Assembly (NCBI GenBank): GCA_020630875.1
Contig: JAHDIH010000007.1
Location: 124,001 to 188,000, forward strand
DNA: 64,000 nt
Direction: 5' to 3'
Origin: Deltaproteobacteria bacterium
GTDB lineage: Bacteria; Myxococcota_A; Polyangia; Haliangiales; Haliangiaceae
Within the stretch, counting starts at the first letter, position 1. Every line of letters starts with the position of its first letter. The translations under genes and the position numbers were made by a program. Below are positions 26,452 through 35,858 of this stretch, in pieces. The notes under the pieces are model-generated. The model was not told where the DNA came from, did no database searches, and worked only from the letters and a program-made list of their open reading frames with translations.

Positions 26452-27834
26452 TTACTCAGGAACGCAAATTTCCTGACCAGAGGAAAGTATTGGCGCATCA
26501 AAGACAGCCGCAACCGCAGTAAAGCCTATTCCCAAAGACATGGCATCGTTAGTTCCATCGCCGTTAAGATCGATGTCCATAGCTAAGAAGGCTCCAAACG
26601 GACCATCTTTTACATCTTGCGCAGAAACATTGAAGTCGGCGTCAGTGTTCCACATACAGAAAGAATCGCATCCCGCCATGTTGTACCCATTGGCTTGGAA
26701 ATCTTGATTCGCGCTAAGACAAATTTGAGCTGGTACGGTCTCAGTACTCCCGCAGCAAGTTTGTATTTCCCCAAGCTGACTTATTCCATCTAGGTTAGTG
26801 TCGCAATGGTCGGTAATATTGTTATTTAGCATTCTGGCTATTTCTGGAACAATAATCGCCTCAAAATCTGCTTCGAGGATTCCCCCACCAATTTTTCCTT
26901 GCACAATCCCTACCTGCGAAATCTGCATCGCTTCAATCTTCGTACCCTTTAAAGGGAGTTGAAATGGTGCACCGGATACGAACTCCCATGTAAGCTGAAC
27001 AGCCTCTGGTTTGGTATTTTCGAAAGTTCCCGCCTCTATCTCACCAAGTACAACGTTGCTATCCGGATTCCCAGCAAAACTGAAAGTCGTCGTACCATCA
27101 AAATGCCCGCCACATATGCATTGGGAAGAGCCCTCAGGGTCGCACCCAGCAGGTGTGCATGGTGCTGTGTCCGATGAAATAAGAGAAGAGTCACCTGATA
27201 TCACTTCCATTCCCACGTTCTGTGCTGTCGCAAAATCCGCGGCTTTCAAGGCTAGTAGCAAATTGCTATTCCCTTGAATAAGCGAGCTGTTAATTCTGCT
27301 GCCAAAGTCAATCTCAGGACTCGAACTCGCCAAGCCCATAATGTCGCCCAACGCGTTCTCTGCAGCTCCGTCGCCGTCGATATCAAAACTAAGTTCTTCT
27401 GCCGACAAAGCATCCGTGGGAATCACAAAAGAATCAGCGACAAATGTCGTAAGTGCTCCGGATTGGTCCACGCAAATCTCCGGAGGTCCTGGTGGCTCCT
27501 CTTCTGGTCCGCATGACTCAGGAATGGAGAAGGCTTCGTCAACGCACTGTCCCTCGTTAACATCACTGCGGCATTCCTCCCAATCGACTTCGTCTTCCGA
27601 GATTGCTTCTTCACCTTCGCACGCCGCAAACCGAAAGAACTGTTTGCACTCGGATGCTGAGTCAAACCCTACGATATCTACCACGCAATCGGAGCCACAA
27701 GAACATGCTTTTTCGCAAATTGCCGCCATGGAATTTTCACAAGACGCTTTGCCTCCGGCACTGTCTCCTCCGCAGGAAGTCACCAACGTACCGACAATAA
27801 ATGCTACAAGAGTTCTCATATTGCTTTTTAACAT
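26452..27834 (-). CDS. Cysteine-rich lipoprotein of unknown function
   Basis: The 460-residue protein starts MLKSNMRTL and has the lipobox VTSC. Just after the lipid anchor is a cysteine cluster (residues 32-70, including CEKACSCGSDC), probably disulfide bonded. The rest is acidic, Gly/Asp-rich, with DIDGDGAAENALG and DIDLNGDGTNDAM, short calcium-binding-like loops of the dockerin/FG-GAP kind, and more cysteine pairs. It looks like a secreted surface protein typical of myxobacterial-type genomes. No enzyme motif is visible. Confidence 0.65.
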   Translation of the reverse strand: MLKSNMRTLVAFIVGTLVTSCGGDSAGGKASCENSMAAICEKACSCGSDCVVDIVGFDSASECKQFFRFAACEGEEAISEDEVDWEECRSDVNEGQCVDEAFSIPESCGPEEEPPGPPEICVDQSGALTTFVADSFVIPTDALSAEELSFDIDGDGAAENALGDIMGLASSSPEIDFGSRINSSLIQGNSNLLLALKAADFATAQNVGMEVISGDSSLISSDTAPCTPAGCDPEGSSQCICGGHFDGTTTFSFAGNPDSNVVLGEIEAGTFENTKPEAVQLTWEFVSGAPFQLPLKGTKIEAMQISQVGIVQGKIGGGILEADFEAIIVPEIARMLNNNITDHCDTNLDGISQLGEIQTCCGSTETVPAQICLSANQDFQANGYNMAGCDSFCMWNTDADFNVSAQDVKDGPFGAFLAMDIDLNGDGTNDAMSLGIGFTAVAAVFDAPILSSGQEICVPE

Positions 27835-28059
27835 CGACTAGTGTTGTTCGTCCAAAGATGACCCGGAAAAATTGAAAATTGGGTCGACAATGGAACCTAC
27901 ATTGTAGGTACAAGACATCGTTCTTCTTTAGAGATTCTTTACGAGCGTATCCGGCCCACGTTAATGCCACCTTCGAGGTGATTGAGATTGGAGAACTCAC
28001 AATGGCAACGATCGCTTACCGTTCGTTCATTGTATCATTACTCGTACGTCTTCTGCTCG

Positions 28060-29046
28060 CTATTGAGAGTTACTAATCAGCCACTCAAGACTACGTTTCT
28101 CCGCATAGAAATCTGGTGCCCATGGTAGTCCTGATGCAAAAGCAACGTGCCCCCCTCCCCGACAGACCTCCCATTCAACAGCCGTAGACAAACGCTGAGA
28201 GGCCTTTGGCAGCATGGTGGATGGCATAAACGGATCGTCATCAGCAGAAAGGCAAAGTGTCGGACACTTGATTGCGCTTAGCACGCTCATACTACTTGCC
28301 GACTCATAGTAATGTTGCGCACTCTCAAACCCGCAGGCGGGTGCTGTAAACGAATCGTCGAAATTTATAAACGTTTTCGAACCAACCACTTTTTTAATAT
28401 CAACGTGCTCAAGCTCTTTCGGAAACTTGGAATAAAAGTACCTTGCCTTTGCTTTGAGCGACTTTAAAAACTCGCGCGTATAGATAAGACCTCCGACTCG
28501 TTCTAAATGTTGAGCGCAAGCTCCCAGGTCAAACGGCACAGAGATGGCGACGGCGGCTGCCACTAGGGAGGCATTGGCATTGGTTCCTAACCATCGCAAC
28601 AGAATATTTCCCCCCATAGAGATACCAACGACGTAGATGGGCAGCATCGTTTGCTTGCGCACGTGGCATATCAGAGCATCGGCATCGCCCGTAAAACCTG
28701 AATGGTGCTGACGAAAACCGACTTGTGGAATCCAGCCATCCCTTGTTTGTTGATTTTGTGCGCAGCTTCTGAAGTTGATAGCCCAAGACTTCATCCCCAA
28801 AGAACTCGCTCGTTGGCTCAAACCTTGAATGTACGGCGAATAGGAACTTCCCTCTAAGCCATGCAGAAGTACGACATGACCGGCCAGCTCACCTTCGGGT
28901 TCCAAGCAATCTACCGTAATGGGCTCGTTATCAACGCCAGCAATCGCGACTCGGTGGTAATCAACTTGAAATCTACTTCTCGTAACATGGCCAAAGATAG
29001 TTTGAGCGTGTCCCGAGCGAAGCCACAGTGGTGAGACAAATGTCAT
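28060..29046 (-). CDS. YheT-family alpha/beta hydrolase
   Basis: A 328-residue serine hydrolase of the YheT/EMB8 family. The nucleophile elbow is GISMGGN (Ser143), the acid lies in LSADDDPFMP and the histidine in GGGHVAF. The family-specific beginning LWLRSGHAQTIFGH, the NFRSCA motif and the HHSGFTGD segment are all present. E. coli YheT has no firmly known substrate; esterase or lipid-related activity is presumed. The gene is alone on its strand. Confidence 0.9.
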   Translation of the reverse strand: MTFVSPLWLRSGHAQTIFGHVTRSRFQVDYHRVAIAGVDNEPITVDCLEPEGELAGHVVLLHGLEGSSYSPYIQGLSQRASSLGMKSWAINFRSCAQNQQTRDGWIPQVGFRQHHSGFTGDADALICHVRKQTMLPIYVVGISMGGNILLRWLGTNANASLVAAAVAISVPFDLGACAQHLERVGGLIYTREFLKSLKAKARYFYSKFPKELEHVDIKKVVGSKTFINFDDSFTAPACGFESAQHYYESASSMSVLSAIKCPTLCLSADDDPFMPSTMLPKASQRLSTAVEWEVCRGGGHVAFASGLPWAPDFYAEKRSLEWLISNSQ

Positions 29047-29210
29047 GGCCGCACCCTACAGTGATTTCCTGAAACTTGCTCCTATTATTTCAATCCGTCA
29101 GATCCAAATAGGCCGTTTCTACCGCGTGATGTTTCAAAGGCCTGGACCGATCGTGACAAATGCGACTGGCGACTCCTTTTCAAGGGATTTCCTACATGTT
29201 AGATGCCGTT

Positions 29211-29594
29211 ATGGGTCTAAAAGCCAGAACGTCCACTTCTATTTCTATTTACCACTATCCCAAGTGCAGTACTTGTGTAAAAGCCCGCAGGTGGCTGGAT
29301 GCTAAAGGCATTCACTACGACTTGGTCGATATTGTAACCAGCCCACCGACAGCTGAAGAAATCAAAGCGGCCATCGAAATCTCGGGACTCCCTTTGAGCC
29401 GGTTCTTCAATACCTCCGGACAATCGTACAGGCAGGGCGATTTTAAAACGAAGCTCAAGTCAATGAGTACTGAAGAAGCAGTTGCGGCTCTTGCTGCAGA
29501 CGGCAAACTCATAAAACGTCCTTTAGTGATTGCGAGTGAATTTACGTTGGTTGGATTCAAGGAACCGGAGTGGCTTGAAGCGCTGCCTACTTAA
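29211..29594 (+). CDS. ArsC/Spx-family (YffB-like) thioredoxin-fold protein
   Basis: The 127-residue protein has IYHYPKCSTCVKARRWLDAK, the CxxC-type start of ArsC/Spx/YffB proteins, and the KRPLVIASEFTLVGF segment near the end that forms the anion loop. Such proteins reduce arsenate or act as thiol-dependent oxidoreductases; without ars genes nearby, YffB-like is the safer name. Starts at ATG 29160, 29196 and 29211 are all possible; I chose the last because it leaves the shortest non-conserved tail. The stop overlaps the start of the next gene (TAATG). Confidence 0.82.
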   Translation: MGLKARTSTSISIYHYPKCSTCVKARRWLDAKGIHYDLVDIVTSPPTAEEIKAAIEISGLPLSRFFNTSGQSYRQGDFKTKLKSMSTEEAVAALAADGKLIKRPLVIASEFTLVGFKEPEWLEALPT

Positions 29595-30298
29595 TGTCTG
29601 GTTTTACAAATAGCTTAACCATTCTGTCTTGGAACATTCGCCAGGGTGGTGGCACTAGAATTAGGAAGATCGTCGAGTTTGTTGAAAAGCACACACCAGA
29701 CATCGCGACTTTTAGTGAATTTCAAAATACCTCAACGGGCCTCGCTCTGCGAAAAATGTTGCTTGACCGCGGCTACCACTATCAAATCGTCTCCGCTGCT
29801 GTTGGGACGCAAAACTCCGTACTAGTAGCCAGCAGGTTTCCATGTGGGTCGCAGCTCTTCGGAGACAAAAACACCCCATATTCCGACAACCTAGTATGCG
29901 CATCACTGGAAGCTTTTGATCTGTTCGCTGTGTACTTTCCACATAAGAAGAAACATACTCTATTCGATGTTCTTCAAAGCGCGTTGGTAAGAGGTTCGAT
30001 CATCTGCGGAGACTTCAACACGGGAAAGAACTTCATCGACCAAAGCGGTGACTCCTTTTGGTATACTAAGGAGCTGCGAAGCTTTGAACAGTTAGGTTAC
30101 GTTGACGCTTTCCGGTTAATTCATCCAGACCAAAAAGAATATTCGTGGTTCAGTCATCAAGGTAATGGCTACCGCTACGACCATACTTACGTGCACCAAT
30201 CATTCGCCCCCCTGGTAAGCGACTGCTTCTACGATCACGACTGTCGCGAAGACGGAACCTCAGACCATTCAATGATGATTCTGCGACTAACGTTTTAG
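29594..30298 (+). CDS. Endonuclease/exonuclease/phosphatase-family protein
   Basis: The 234-residue protein has the EEP fold: LSWNIRQGG near the N-terminus, TFSEFQNT containing the metal-binding Glu, GDFNTG with the Asp/Asn pair, and the terminal TSDHSMM with the catalytic Asp-His. It should be a Mg-dependent nuclease or phosphodiesterase. The ATG overlaps the stop of the ArsC-like gene, so the two are translationally coupled. It lacks a signal peptide. Its stop overlaps the convergent YCII gene by four bases. Confidence 0.85.
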   Translation: MSGFTNSLTILSWNIRQGGGTRIRKIVEFVEKHTPDIATFSEFQNTSTGLALRKMLLDRGYHYQIVSAAVGTQNSVLVASRFPCGSQLFGDKNTPYSDNLVCASLEAFDLFAVYFPHKKKHTLFDVLQSALVRGSIICGDFNTGKNFIDQSGDSFWYTKELRSFEQLGYVDAFRLIHPDQKEYSWFSHQGNGYRYDHTYVHQSFAPLVSDCFYDHDCREDGTSDHSMMILRLTF

Positions 30299-30600
30299 CC
30301 CATTCGCATGATCTGATAACCGCGAATGCTCGACACGTACGGATTGCTCGTAGCCATCTTCTTCGCTTCTTCCAGGTTGCTAGCGGAAACCACAACAAAG
30401 CCAGTAATAGAGTCTGAGGCCATTGGTAATTCCTTCTGCCCCTCTGCGGAAATCTCAAATCCAACAGGGAAGTGACCTTGATCTACAATGCGGTCACCCA
30501 GTTCCTTGAACCAAGCTCCCCAAGCCGCCATAATCTCTGGGGTTGGTTTTTCGAAACCGTAAGTAAGAAACATAAACTGTTGGTCATTTCCGTCACTCAT
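30295..30600 (-). CDS. YCII-related domain protein
   Basis: The 101-residue cytoplasmic protein fits the YCII/DGPF dimeric ferredoxin-like fold: FMFLTYGFEKPTPEIMAAW, a central DSITGFVVVSASNLEEA and a C-terminal beta strand. Family members are small enzymes or sigma-factor companions; there is no ECF sigma gene next to this one. The ATG is at 30600. Confidence 0.85.
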   Translation of the reverse strand: MSDGNDQQFMFLTYGFEKPTPEIMAAWGAWFKELGDRIVDQGHFPVGFEISAEGQKELPMASDSITGFVVVSASNLEEAKKMATSNPYVSSIRGYQIMRMG

Positions 30601-30660
30601 ACCAGTAAGTCTACGAGGGAAATTCTAGCCTGTCACAAAGCCTCAACGGCAATTTCAAAT

Positions 30661-31455
30661 TTAATTGGCCAAATATTGAGAGATCCAAGACTTAATTTCA
30701 TTAACTTGTTTTGTTTCATGCGCACCTTGATCAAAGTTGTTAGTTCCGTGTTTACCATCAACTAACTCCACAATTTTCCAATTGGGAGAAAACGTAGCGT
30801 ATTGGGTTGCCCATGGCTCAGAGTCAGGATGAATCACCAACGTTGGCGTTGCTTTCAATAACGTTTCGTTACTGGCCACCGTGTTCTGATTCTCAGTATA
30901 AGTACCAGGGGAAAGCCAAACAACCGATTTTATACTTGGAAGATTAGAACTAGCTCTTGCCACCACAAAGTCAAATACTGAAGTGGTGCCGTTGCTAGCA
31001 CCGACCAACATGATGTTTGAATCAAGTGACTTACAAGCTCGGTCGCTACTTGTAATAAACTGTACCGCAGCTTGCACATCGAGTTGGCCATTTGGTCCTT
31101 GATAAGCTTCTTGCGCAACGCCAGAGGACTCCCCGGCTCCGCGCCGGTCCAGGTTAATAAGCGCGATGCCACTTTCAATCAAAGCCAAGCGAACTCTTTC
31201 CGGGTAGCTACTTCTGTCAAAATTCGGAGGGATCATATGAACTAACACAACCGCTCCCATCCCTGGCTTGCTTGGCGGATGGTAGTCCGCCACCAACTCC
31301 ACCCCGTCGGACGTCTCAAGGGACACCCTTTCATAACTGCCGCAGGAAACCGCAGCAGCATCGCCTGGCTCTTTGCTATCCATCGGAGGAGTGACACTTT
31401 CCTGCTTACTGCTACACGAAAGAACGAACACCACGAAAAATACTGCCGATTTCAT
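30661..31455 (-). CDS. Lipoprotein alpha/beta hydrolase
   Basis: The 264-residue product starts at ATG 31455, where MKSAVFFVVFVLSC gives a lipoprotein signal with lipobox VLSC; the open frame extends upstream to 31533 but that would spoil the signal. The mature protein has an alpha/beta hydrolase fold: HMIPPNFDRSSYPERV (oxyanion region), NLDRRGAGES, the nucleophile elbow VGASNGTTS, and KHGTNNF with the likely catalytic His. A periplasmic esterase or dienelactone hydrolase-like activity is probable. It is divergent from the next lipoprotein. Confidence 0.82.
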   Translation of the reverse strand: MKSAVFFVVFVLSCSSKQESVTPPMDSKEPGDAAAVSCGSYERVSLETSDGVELVADYHPPSKPGMGAVVLVHMIPPNFDRSSYPERVRLALIESGIALINLDRRGAGESSGVAQEAYQGPNGQLDVQAAVQFITSSDRACKSLDSNIMLVGASNGTTSVFDFVVARASSNLPSIKSVVWLSPGTYTENQNTVASNETLLKATPTLVIHPDSEPWATQYATFSPNWKIVELVDGKHGTNNFDQGAHETKQVNEIKSWISQYLAN

Positions 31456-31573
31456 GAAAGCAACGTGACATCGTATGGCCACGAGTACAAGAGGCCAGCA
31501 ATAAAACATCCTGTTTAGCAAGTTTGCCTTCACCTACATCGCATGGTCCCCAGTGGTCAGGTTAAAATTTCCC

Positions 31574-33247
31574 ATGTTTAAACAGCTCTTCGTTGCCAGC
31601 CTCGTTGTCGCAGCCGCAAACTGTAAGAAAAAGTCTCCAATCGCTTCCACCAACGCGCCTGTCATTATAATCGACTCTCCGCAAGAGCGAGCATCGATCG
31701 TAGACAGCGATACAGTTTTCGTAAAAGGACATCTCGAAAATGGAGCCAATACCCAAGTGACGGTAAACGGAACCAAAGTAAAACTGGATAGCGAATTCAA
31801 ATTTTCGTTGCAAGTTCCACTGGAAGACGTAGCCTTGATCCACGTCCACGCCGAGAGCACCTCTGACCTACGTGACAACGCCGTCATTGCGGCAGTGAGA
31901 AGTTCTACGCACAAAAGTGACGAAGTACAAGAAGATGGCATTATGATCAGAAGTACTCAGGCCACACTCGACGCAGTATCGGATGTGGCAAAAATCTCAC
32001 TAGGAGACCTAAATCTGTCGGATACGATGAAGCAACAAAACCCAGTTGCAGTGAACTCGAAAAAAGGAAAGCTACTAGCCGAGGTCAACGTTGAATCACT
32101 CAACGCCAACGTCGATGACCTAAAGATTTCTCTCAAAGGCGATAGGATTGTGACCACCGCATCTATTGGTGACATTGAATCAAACGGAGAGGTAAAAAAC
32201 CACATCGCGTTAATCAAGAGGTGGCGCGACTACAAAGCAACGGCCGACAATGCTGACTTTTCTGCAGAATGGAAATTAAGTAATTTAAAGTTCGAAGTCT
32301 TCGAGCCGAACATGGATATTAAAGATCTCAAAATTGATTCGAGTATCATCGTTGAACTCGCCAACTTCATTCTCAACTTTGAAAAGAAACTGGAAAACGC
32401 GCTAGAAAAGAAGCTCAAGAGTGAAGTGGCCAATCAACTCACAGATAAGCTAAGTGCTACCGCGCTAGATACGGAGATTAATCTTTACGATAAGAAACAC
32501 CTTCTCAAAGCTGACATTGATCATGTAGTGGTAGGCGAACATGGTGTGATTGTCTCTCTCAGTTCACAAATTTCGATCGACGGCACCCCAGAACCACACG
32601 CCGTATTTTCTCCTCTTAGGACATTTAGCGATGACGAAAAGGCATTCAGGGAAAAATACGATTTCAATGACGGTTTCGACATGAGTCAAACCCAAGCGAT
32701 GCAATTGGCAGTTCATGAAAACTTCGTTAACCAAGTGCTATCCGCTGTTTGGCACTCAAAAGCACTAAACAGGTCTTTTGCATTCAAGCGCGAAGAGGCT
32801 GGCGGAATACTTTCAAAGATAGAGGTTTACCTCCCTCTTCCACCAATGCTAGCTGCCGTCGAAGGCAAAGGATACAACCTCAAAATTGGGGCGATGGAAG
32901 TAGGAATCTTTGTGAGAGGAAAAGAAAAAGAAGCAATGAGGATCAGAATGAATCTCGACACACTCGGAAACGTTGATTACGACCCGGTTGCTGACCGTCC
33001 GCGTCTTTTCCTGAAGAATTTAGACTTACAAACAGAAACCATCCACATCGATGAAAGTCTGTTAACCGCGAACCAAGCAGAAGAAATGATCGGTCTATTA
33101 GAGCCGGAGCTGAAAGGAATGATTAACAACCTACTTGCCAAACTATTGCTTCCGCGAATTCCAGGATTATCCGGTGGAAATATGTCTGCGACGGGGCGTG
33201 GACCTTATCTACTAATTCACGGCGACTTGCGCGCCAGCGACAAATAA
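31574..33247 (+). CDS. Large lipoprotein with N-terminal Ig-like domain
   Basis: About 557 residues starting at ATG 31574 (MFKQLFVASL); an upstream in-frame GTG at 31553 is less likely. The lipobox is AANC. Residues 30-100 look like a bacterial Ig-like module (VDSDTVFVKGHLENGANTQV, then VTVNGTKVKLDSEFKF). The rest is a long amphipathic alpha/beta region (FILNFEKKLENALEKKLKSE) resembling lipid-binding tubular or BPI-like folds, but I cannot support a family. Probably an outer-envelope protein. Confidence 0.65.
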   Translation: MFKQLFVASLVVAAANCKKKSPIASTNAPVIIIDSPQERASIVDSDTVFVKGHLENGANTQVTVNGTKVKLDSEFKFSLQVPLEDVALIHVHAESTSDLRDNAVIAAVRSSTHKSDEVQEDGIMIRSTQATLDAVSDVAKISLGDLNLSDTMKQQNPVAVNSKKGKLLAEVNVESLNANVDDLKISLKGDRIVTTASIGDIESNGEVKNHIALIKRWRDYKATADNADFSAEWKLSNLKFEVFEPNMDIKDLKIDSSIIVELANFILNFEKKLENALEKKLKSEVANQLTDKLSATALDTEINLYDKKHLLKADIDHVVVGEHGVIVSLSSQISIDGTPEPHAVFSPLRTFSDDEKAFREKYDFNDGFDMSQTQAMQLAVHENFVNQVLSAVWHSKALNRSFAFKREEAGGILSKIEVYLPLPPMLAAVEGKGYNLKIGAMEVGIFVRGKEKEAMRIRMNLDTLGNVDYDPVADRPRLFLKNLDLQTETIHIDESLLTANQAEEMIGLLEPELKGMINNLLAKLLLPRIPGLSGGNMSATGRGPYLLIHGDLRASDK

Positions 33248-33258
33248 GGTCTTACTGT

Positions 33259-34083
33259 CTAAGGGGCTCCGACGATGGCATTCCTGCGTAGGATGTAAAG
33301 ATCCAAGACATCTTCTTCTCCTTCTTGATTCCCAGCAGAAATTCGTAGGTCTTCGTCAACGTACAGGTTCCACAGCTCACCAGTGATCCCTTTCGGCCCA
33401 GGCACCTTAAATCCATCCCGGCGCCCTGTAATCACATCCTGGGTAAGTGGAAGCACGTTGGTTCCGTCGCGCAAACGTCCTAACCTTGCCCGGTTTTCGC
33501 CAAACTCAAGTGAGATTACATTTCTTCTCGCTTGTCCCTGAGTAGCGGAAGTCGCGGGGTCAATGAGCGCGTAGTCTCCTCTTAGGAAAGAACGGACGGT
33601 GAAAAGGCGAATGCCAAAAAGTCTAATCTTTGATTCGCTGACGTTGTAGTAGAAGCTCGGAGCACCAGTTCCGGAGGTGTAGACCACTTGAAAGATTTTC
33701 TCTCTGTTGAGTCTCTGAAATCCTTCGGAGGCGTCGATGTTTTCATCGTCGTACCAAAGACTTTCCCAAGCCCCGGAAGTCAACGCCACCTCGTTGTTGG
33801 GTCGATTGTCTTTAAAGTGATTGGCGAGTAGTAGGACGTACGGCTCGAGTTCAGCTCTGGCGGCTACGATATCGGCTCTCGACGTCTCTGTGGTGTGGTC
33901 CCTTGCAATTCGAACGATCTCGTCCTTGATAATCTCAATGTCTACGTCACTCAGCGTCAACGCTTGCCCATCCGATGTGTCGTAGGTCGACTCAACGTCT
34001 TCGCAACCGCTCGTCCACGCGCAGAAGGCTGCAAGGATCAGACAGTTTTGAAAGTTTTTAGCTGCACATCTTACTGAATTCAT
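33259..34083 (-). CDS. Lipoprotein of unknown function
   Basis: The 274-residue protein starts at ATG 34083 (MNSVRCAAKN) and has the lipobox TSGC after a hydrophobic stretch. The longer frame to 34131 would add an implausible N-terminus. The mature region is acidic with short helices and a beta-rich C-terminal half; there is no recognised motif. It converges with the preceding lipoprotein gene, leaving 11 bases between stops. Confidence 0.6.
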   Translation of the reverse strand: MNSVRCAAKNFQNCLILAAFCAWTSGCEDVESTYDTSDGQALTLSDVDIEIIKDEIVRIARDHTTETSRADIVAARAELEPYVLLLANHFKDNRPNNEVALTSGAWESLWYDDENIDASEGFQRLNREKIFQVVYTSGTGAPSFYYNVSESKIRLFGIRLFTVRSFLRGDYALIDPATSATQGQARRNVISLEFGENRARLGRLRDGTNVLPLTQDVITGRRDGFKVPGPKGITGELWNLYVDEDLRISAGNQEGEEDVLDLYILRRNAIVGAP

Positions 34084-34135
34084 GATGCACGCATAACAGC
34101 TCCCAGTCTGGGTTACCAGCGTGAACGTCATTTTC

Positions 34136-34630
34136 TCATTTTAAGATCCAGATCTTTACGGGAACCACTCCGCTTTTCATCATCCCTAACTTCTTGGCCG
34201 CCGCTTTTGAAACATCGATGACGCGTCCTTTCACGTAAGGTCCTCGATCGTTGACCTTAACCACCACCGTTCGTCCGTTGCTCAAGTTCTTCACTCGCAC
34301 CCGGGTACCAAACTTTAGCTTTTTGTGTGCGGCAGTCATCGCGTGCATGTTGTAACGCTTCCCTGAAGCTGTTTTTCGGCCATGAAATCGCTTGCCGTAC
34401 CAGGAAGCTTTGCCACTTTGATAAAACGTTGCAATGCCCGAACTGCTTACCTTCTCCACTTTGGTAATCCGCTTTTTCTTCTTCTTCTTTTTCTTTGGAG
34501 GCTTAGGGGGGAACGTAGAAGACGGTGACTTAGGCGGTGAAGGCGATGAAGGCGATGAAGGCGATGAAGGCGGTGAAGGATTAGCACAACCAACAAGTAA
34601 AACTCCGAGTACGACCCACCACTTAACCAT
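34136..34630 (-). CDS. rlpA: RlpA-like septal ring lipoprotein (DPBB fold)
   Basis: The 164-residue protein has a signal peptide with lipobox LVGC, a Ser/Pro repeat linker (about 18-40), a run of eight lysines, and the RlpA double-psi beta-barrel: [47 protein letters not shown] and [15 protein letters not shown]. RlpA is a lytic transglycosylase acting on denuded glycan strands at the septum; its catalytic Glu is not obvious here, while the conserved Asp of NDRGP is present. The basic linker could bind the cell wall or DNA. It lacks the C-terminal SPOR domain of E. coli RlpA. Confidence 0.88.
   Translation of the reverse strand: MVKWWVVLGVLLVGCANPSPPSSPSSPSSPSPPKSPSSTFPPKPPKKKKKKKKRITKVEKVSSSGIATFYQSGKASWYGKRFHGRKTASGKRYNMHAMTAAHKKLKFGTRVRVKNLSNGRTVVVKVNDRGPYVKGRVIDVSKAAAKKLGMMKSGVVPVKIWILK
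34533..34577. repeat. Five tandem 9-bp units in the rlpA linker
   Basis: The units are GGCGGTGAA or GGCGATGAA on the plus strand, repeated five times without gaps. On the coding strand they specify the Ser-Pro/Ser-Ser-Pro linker of RlpA. Unit number can change without shifting the frame, so linker length may vary between strains. Confidence 0.9.
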
Positions 34631-34745
34631 GCTGTATAAGTTAGCTCATGGTTGGTCATGGGGCCACAATTCCGAATTTCTAATCAAAGATATGAGTTCA
34701 GACGACCCCAGGACCACTGAAAGTGCATGGGAGATTGCCCGTTAA

Positions 34746-35714
34746 TTACTTTAGGGAGTCGAAACAAAGCTTGAGCTTACGAATGTCGTTTCGACGATAG
34801 GAGTAAGTCTTTTCGAAACATTCTCTACTGCCTGAGGACTCCGTTTTGGGCAAATTGATTGTTTCTGAAGTTCGTCCCGCAATTTTTCCATCCGGCCAAT
34901 ACAGAAGCGTTTCCGGCTTCAACGTTTTATTGCTTCCACCACCTCCTCCACTCAGCCCGCCAACGGCACCTGTCGTTCTGGGTGCAATAGCGAGAAGCTG
35001 TGAGCACCGCTGGGTCGACTTAACTAAACTTTGCTCGTCTTTGGCTTCGATGACCTCAACGTTCATCGAGCTGAAATGTCGGCCGGAACGTTTATCTAGT
35101 CGAAGCGGCCCCATCACGACCAAACCAGATTTTAGATCGCTGTCGACCAGAAAACGATCGGTTGAAACCTCTCCTTTAGGGGTAATTGCGACGGGGTAGT
35201 ACCAACCGATTTTATTAGTTGGAATCGTCGCAACGAACTGGACGTTATGGTGCGTAATCCAGCGTCGGTGTGCTGCAGAAGGCATCGTTCCCACCGGTAG
35301 CCCTGGAAGTAGCGTATAGCCGGTTCCGTCTTGAAAAGAAGTAGTAACCTTCTGCAATAACACTGGAAAAGCCTCGTTCTTTTTAGTCCAAAAACGGACT
35401 CTAAGCTTTCTAAAGTTCGACAAACTATCCACGCATTGCTTCTCTTTGCCAGGGATGGTTTCTACTTGCATCCAGTTTCCGTCGGTCTTGATAAGTCGAT
35501 ACGCTCGGGCGTAGTGCGGACTCTCTGCCTTCCCTTTTGCGAAGCTTTGGTCCACAAGCAAGGTGGATTCGTCAACGCTTTGGTAAAGCGATGCGTCAGC
35601 CTTAAGAAGCACATAGCCTCTTTCGGTTACTACGGGCTTATCAATTTTGGTCGGCCACTTCTCGGAAGTTGCACACGCCCCAATTAAAACCAAAACCATT
35701 GCACGAAGCAGCAT
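34746..35714 (-). CDS. Lipoprotein of unknown function
   Basis: The 322-residue protein has a signal peptide ending in the lipobox IGAC (Cys14). The mature region has a GYVLLKADASLYQSVDEST segment with SH3-like spacing and a basic C-terminal part with repeated Lys/Arg, plus a glycine-rich stretch (GGLSGGGGGSN). An SH3-like wall-binding role is possible but unproven. It is upstream of rlpA on the same strand with a gap of 115 bases. Confidence 0.6.
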   Translation of the reverse strand: MLLRAMVLVLIGACATSEKWPTKIDKPVVTERGYVLLKADASLYQSVDESTLLVDQSFAKGKAESPHYARAYRLIKTDGNWMQVETIPGKEKQCVDSLSNFRKLRVRFWTKKNEAFPVLLQKVTTSFQDGTGYTLLPGLPVGTMPSAAHRRWITHHNVQFVATIPTNKIGWYYPVAITPKGEVSTDRFLVDSDLKSGLVVMGPLRLDKRSGRHFSSMNVEVIEAKDEQSLVKSTQRCSQLLAIAPRTTGAVGGLSGGGGGSNKTLKPETLLYWPDGKIAGRTSETINLPKTESSGSRECFEKTYSYRRNDIRKLKLCFDSLK

Positions 35715-35858
35715 TACGCAAACCTAAGCCAAAGCACGCATTACGCCAAGAATGAAGTTGCTTTCAGACTCAAAACCGACTTTGAATCGTCGTCGGCAGC
35801 AATCGCTACCCCCTACGTCTTTTACCTTGGGTTGGTTTAAGTACACTCCGTCAGAATC

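Noticed and set aside
27842-28059. Possible small gene of 65 codons between the Cys-rich lipoprotein and YheT genes
   Set aside because: It has no ribosome-binding site and an unusual composition, and it ends inside the YheT gene; I see no support for coding.
34533-34577. Short tandem repeats as a possible CRISPR array
   Set aside because: The units are nine bases, contiguous, without spacers, and lie in a coding linker. No CRISPR array or cas gene is present anywhere in the window.
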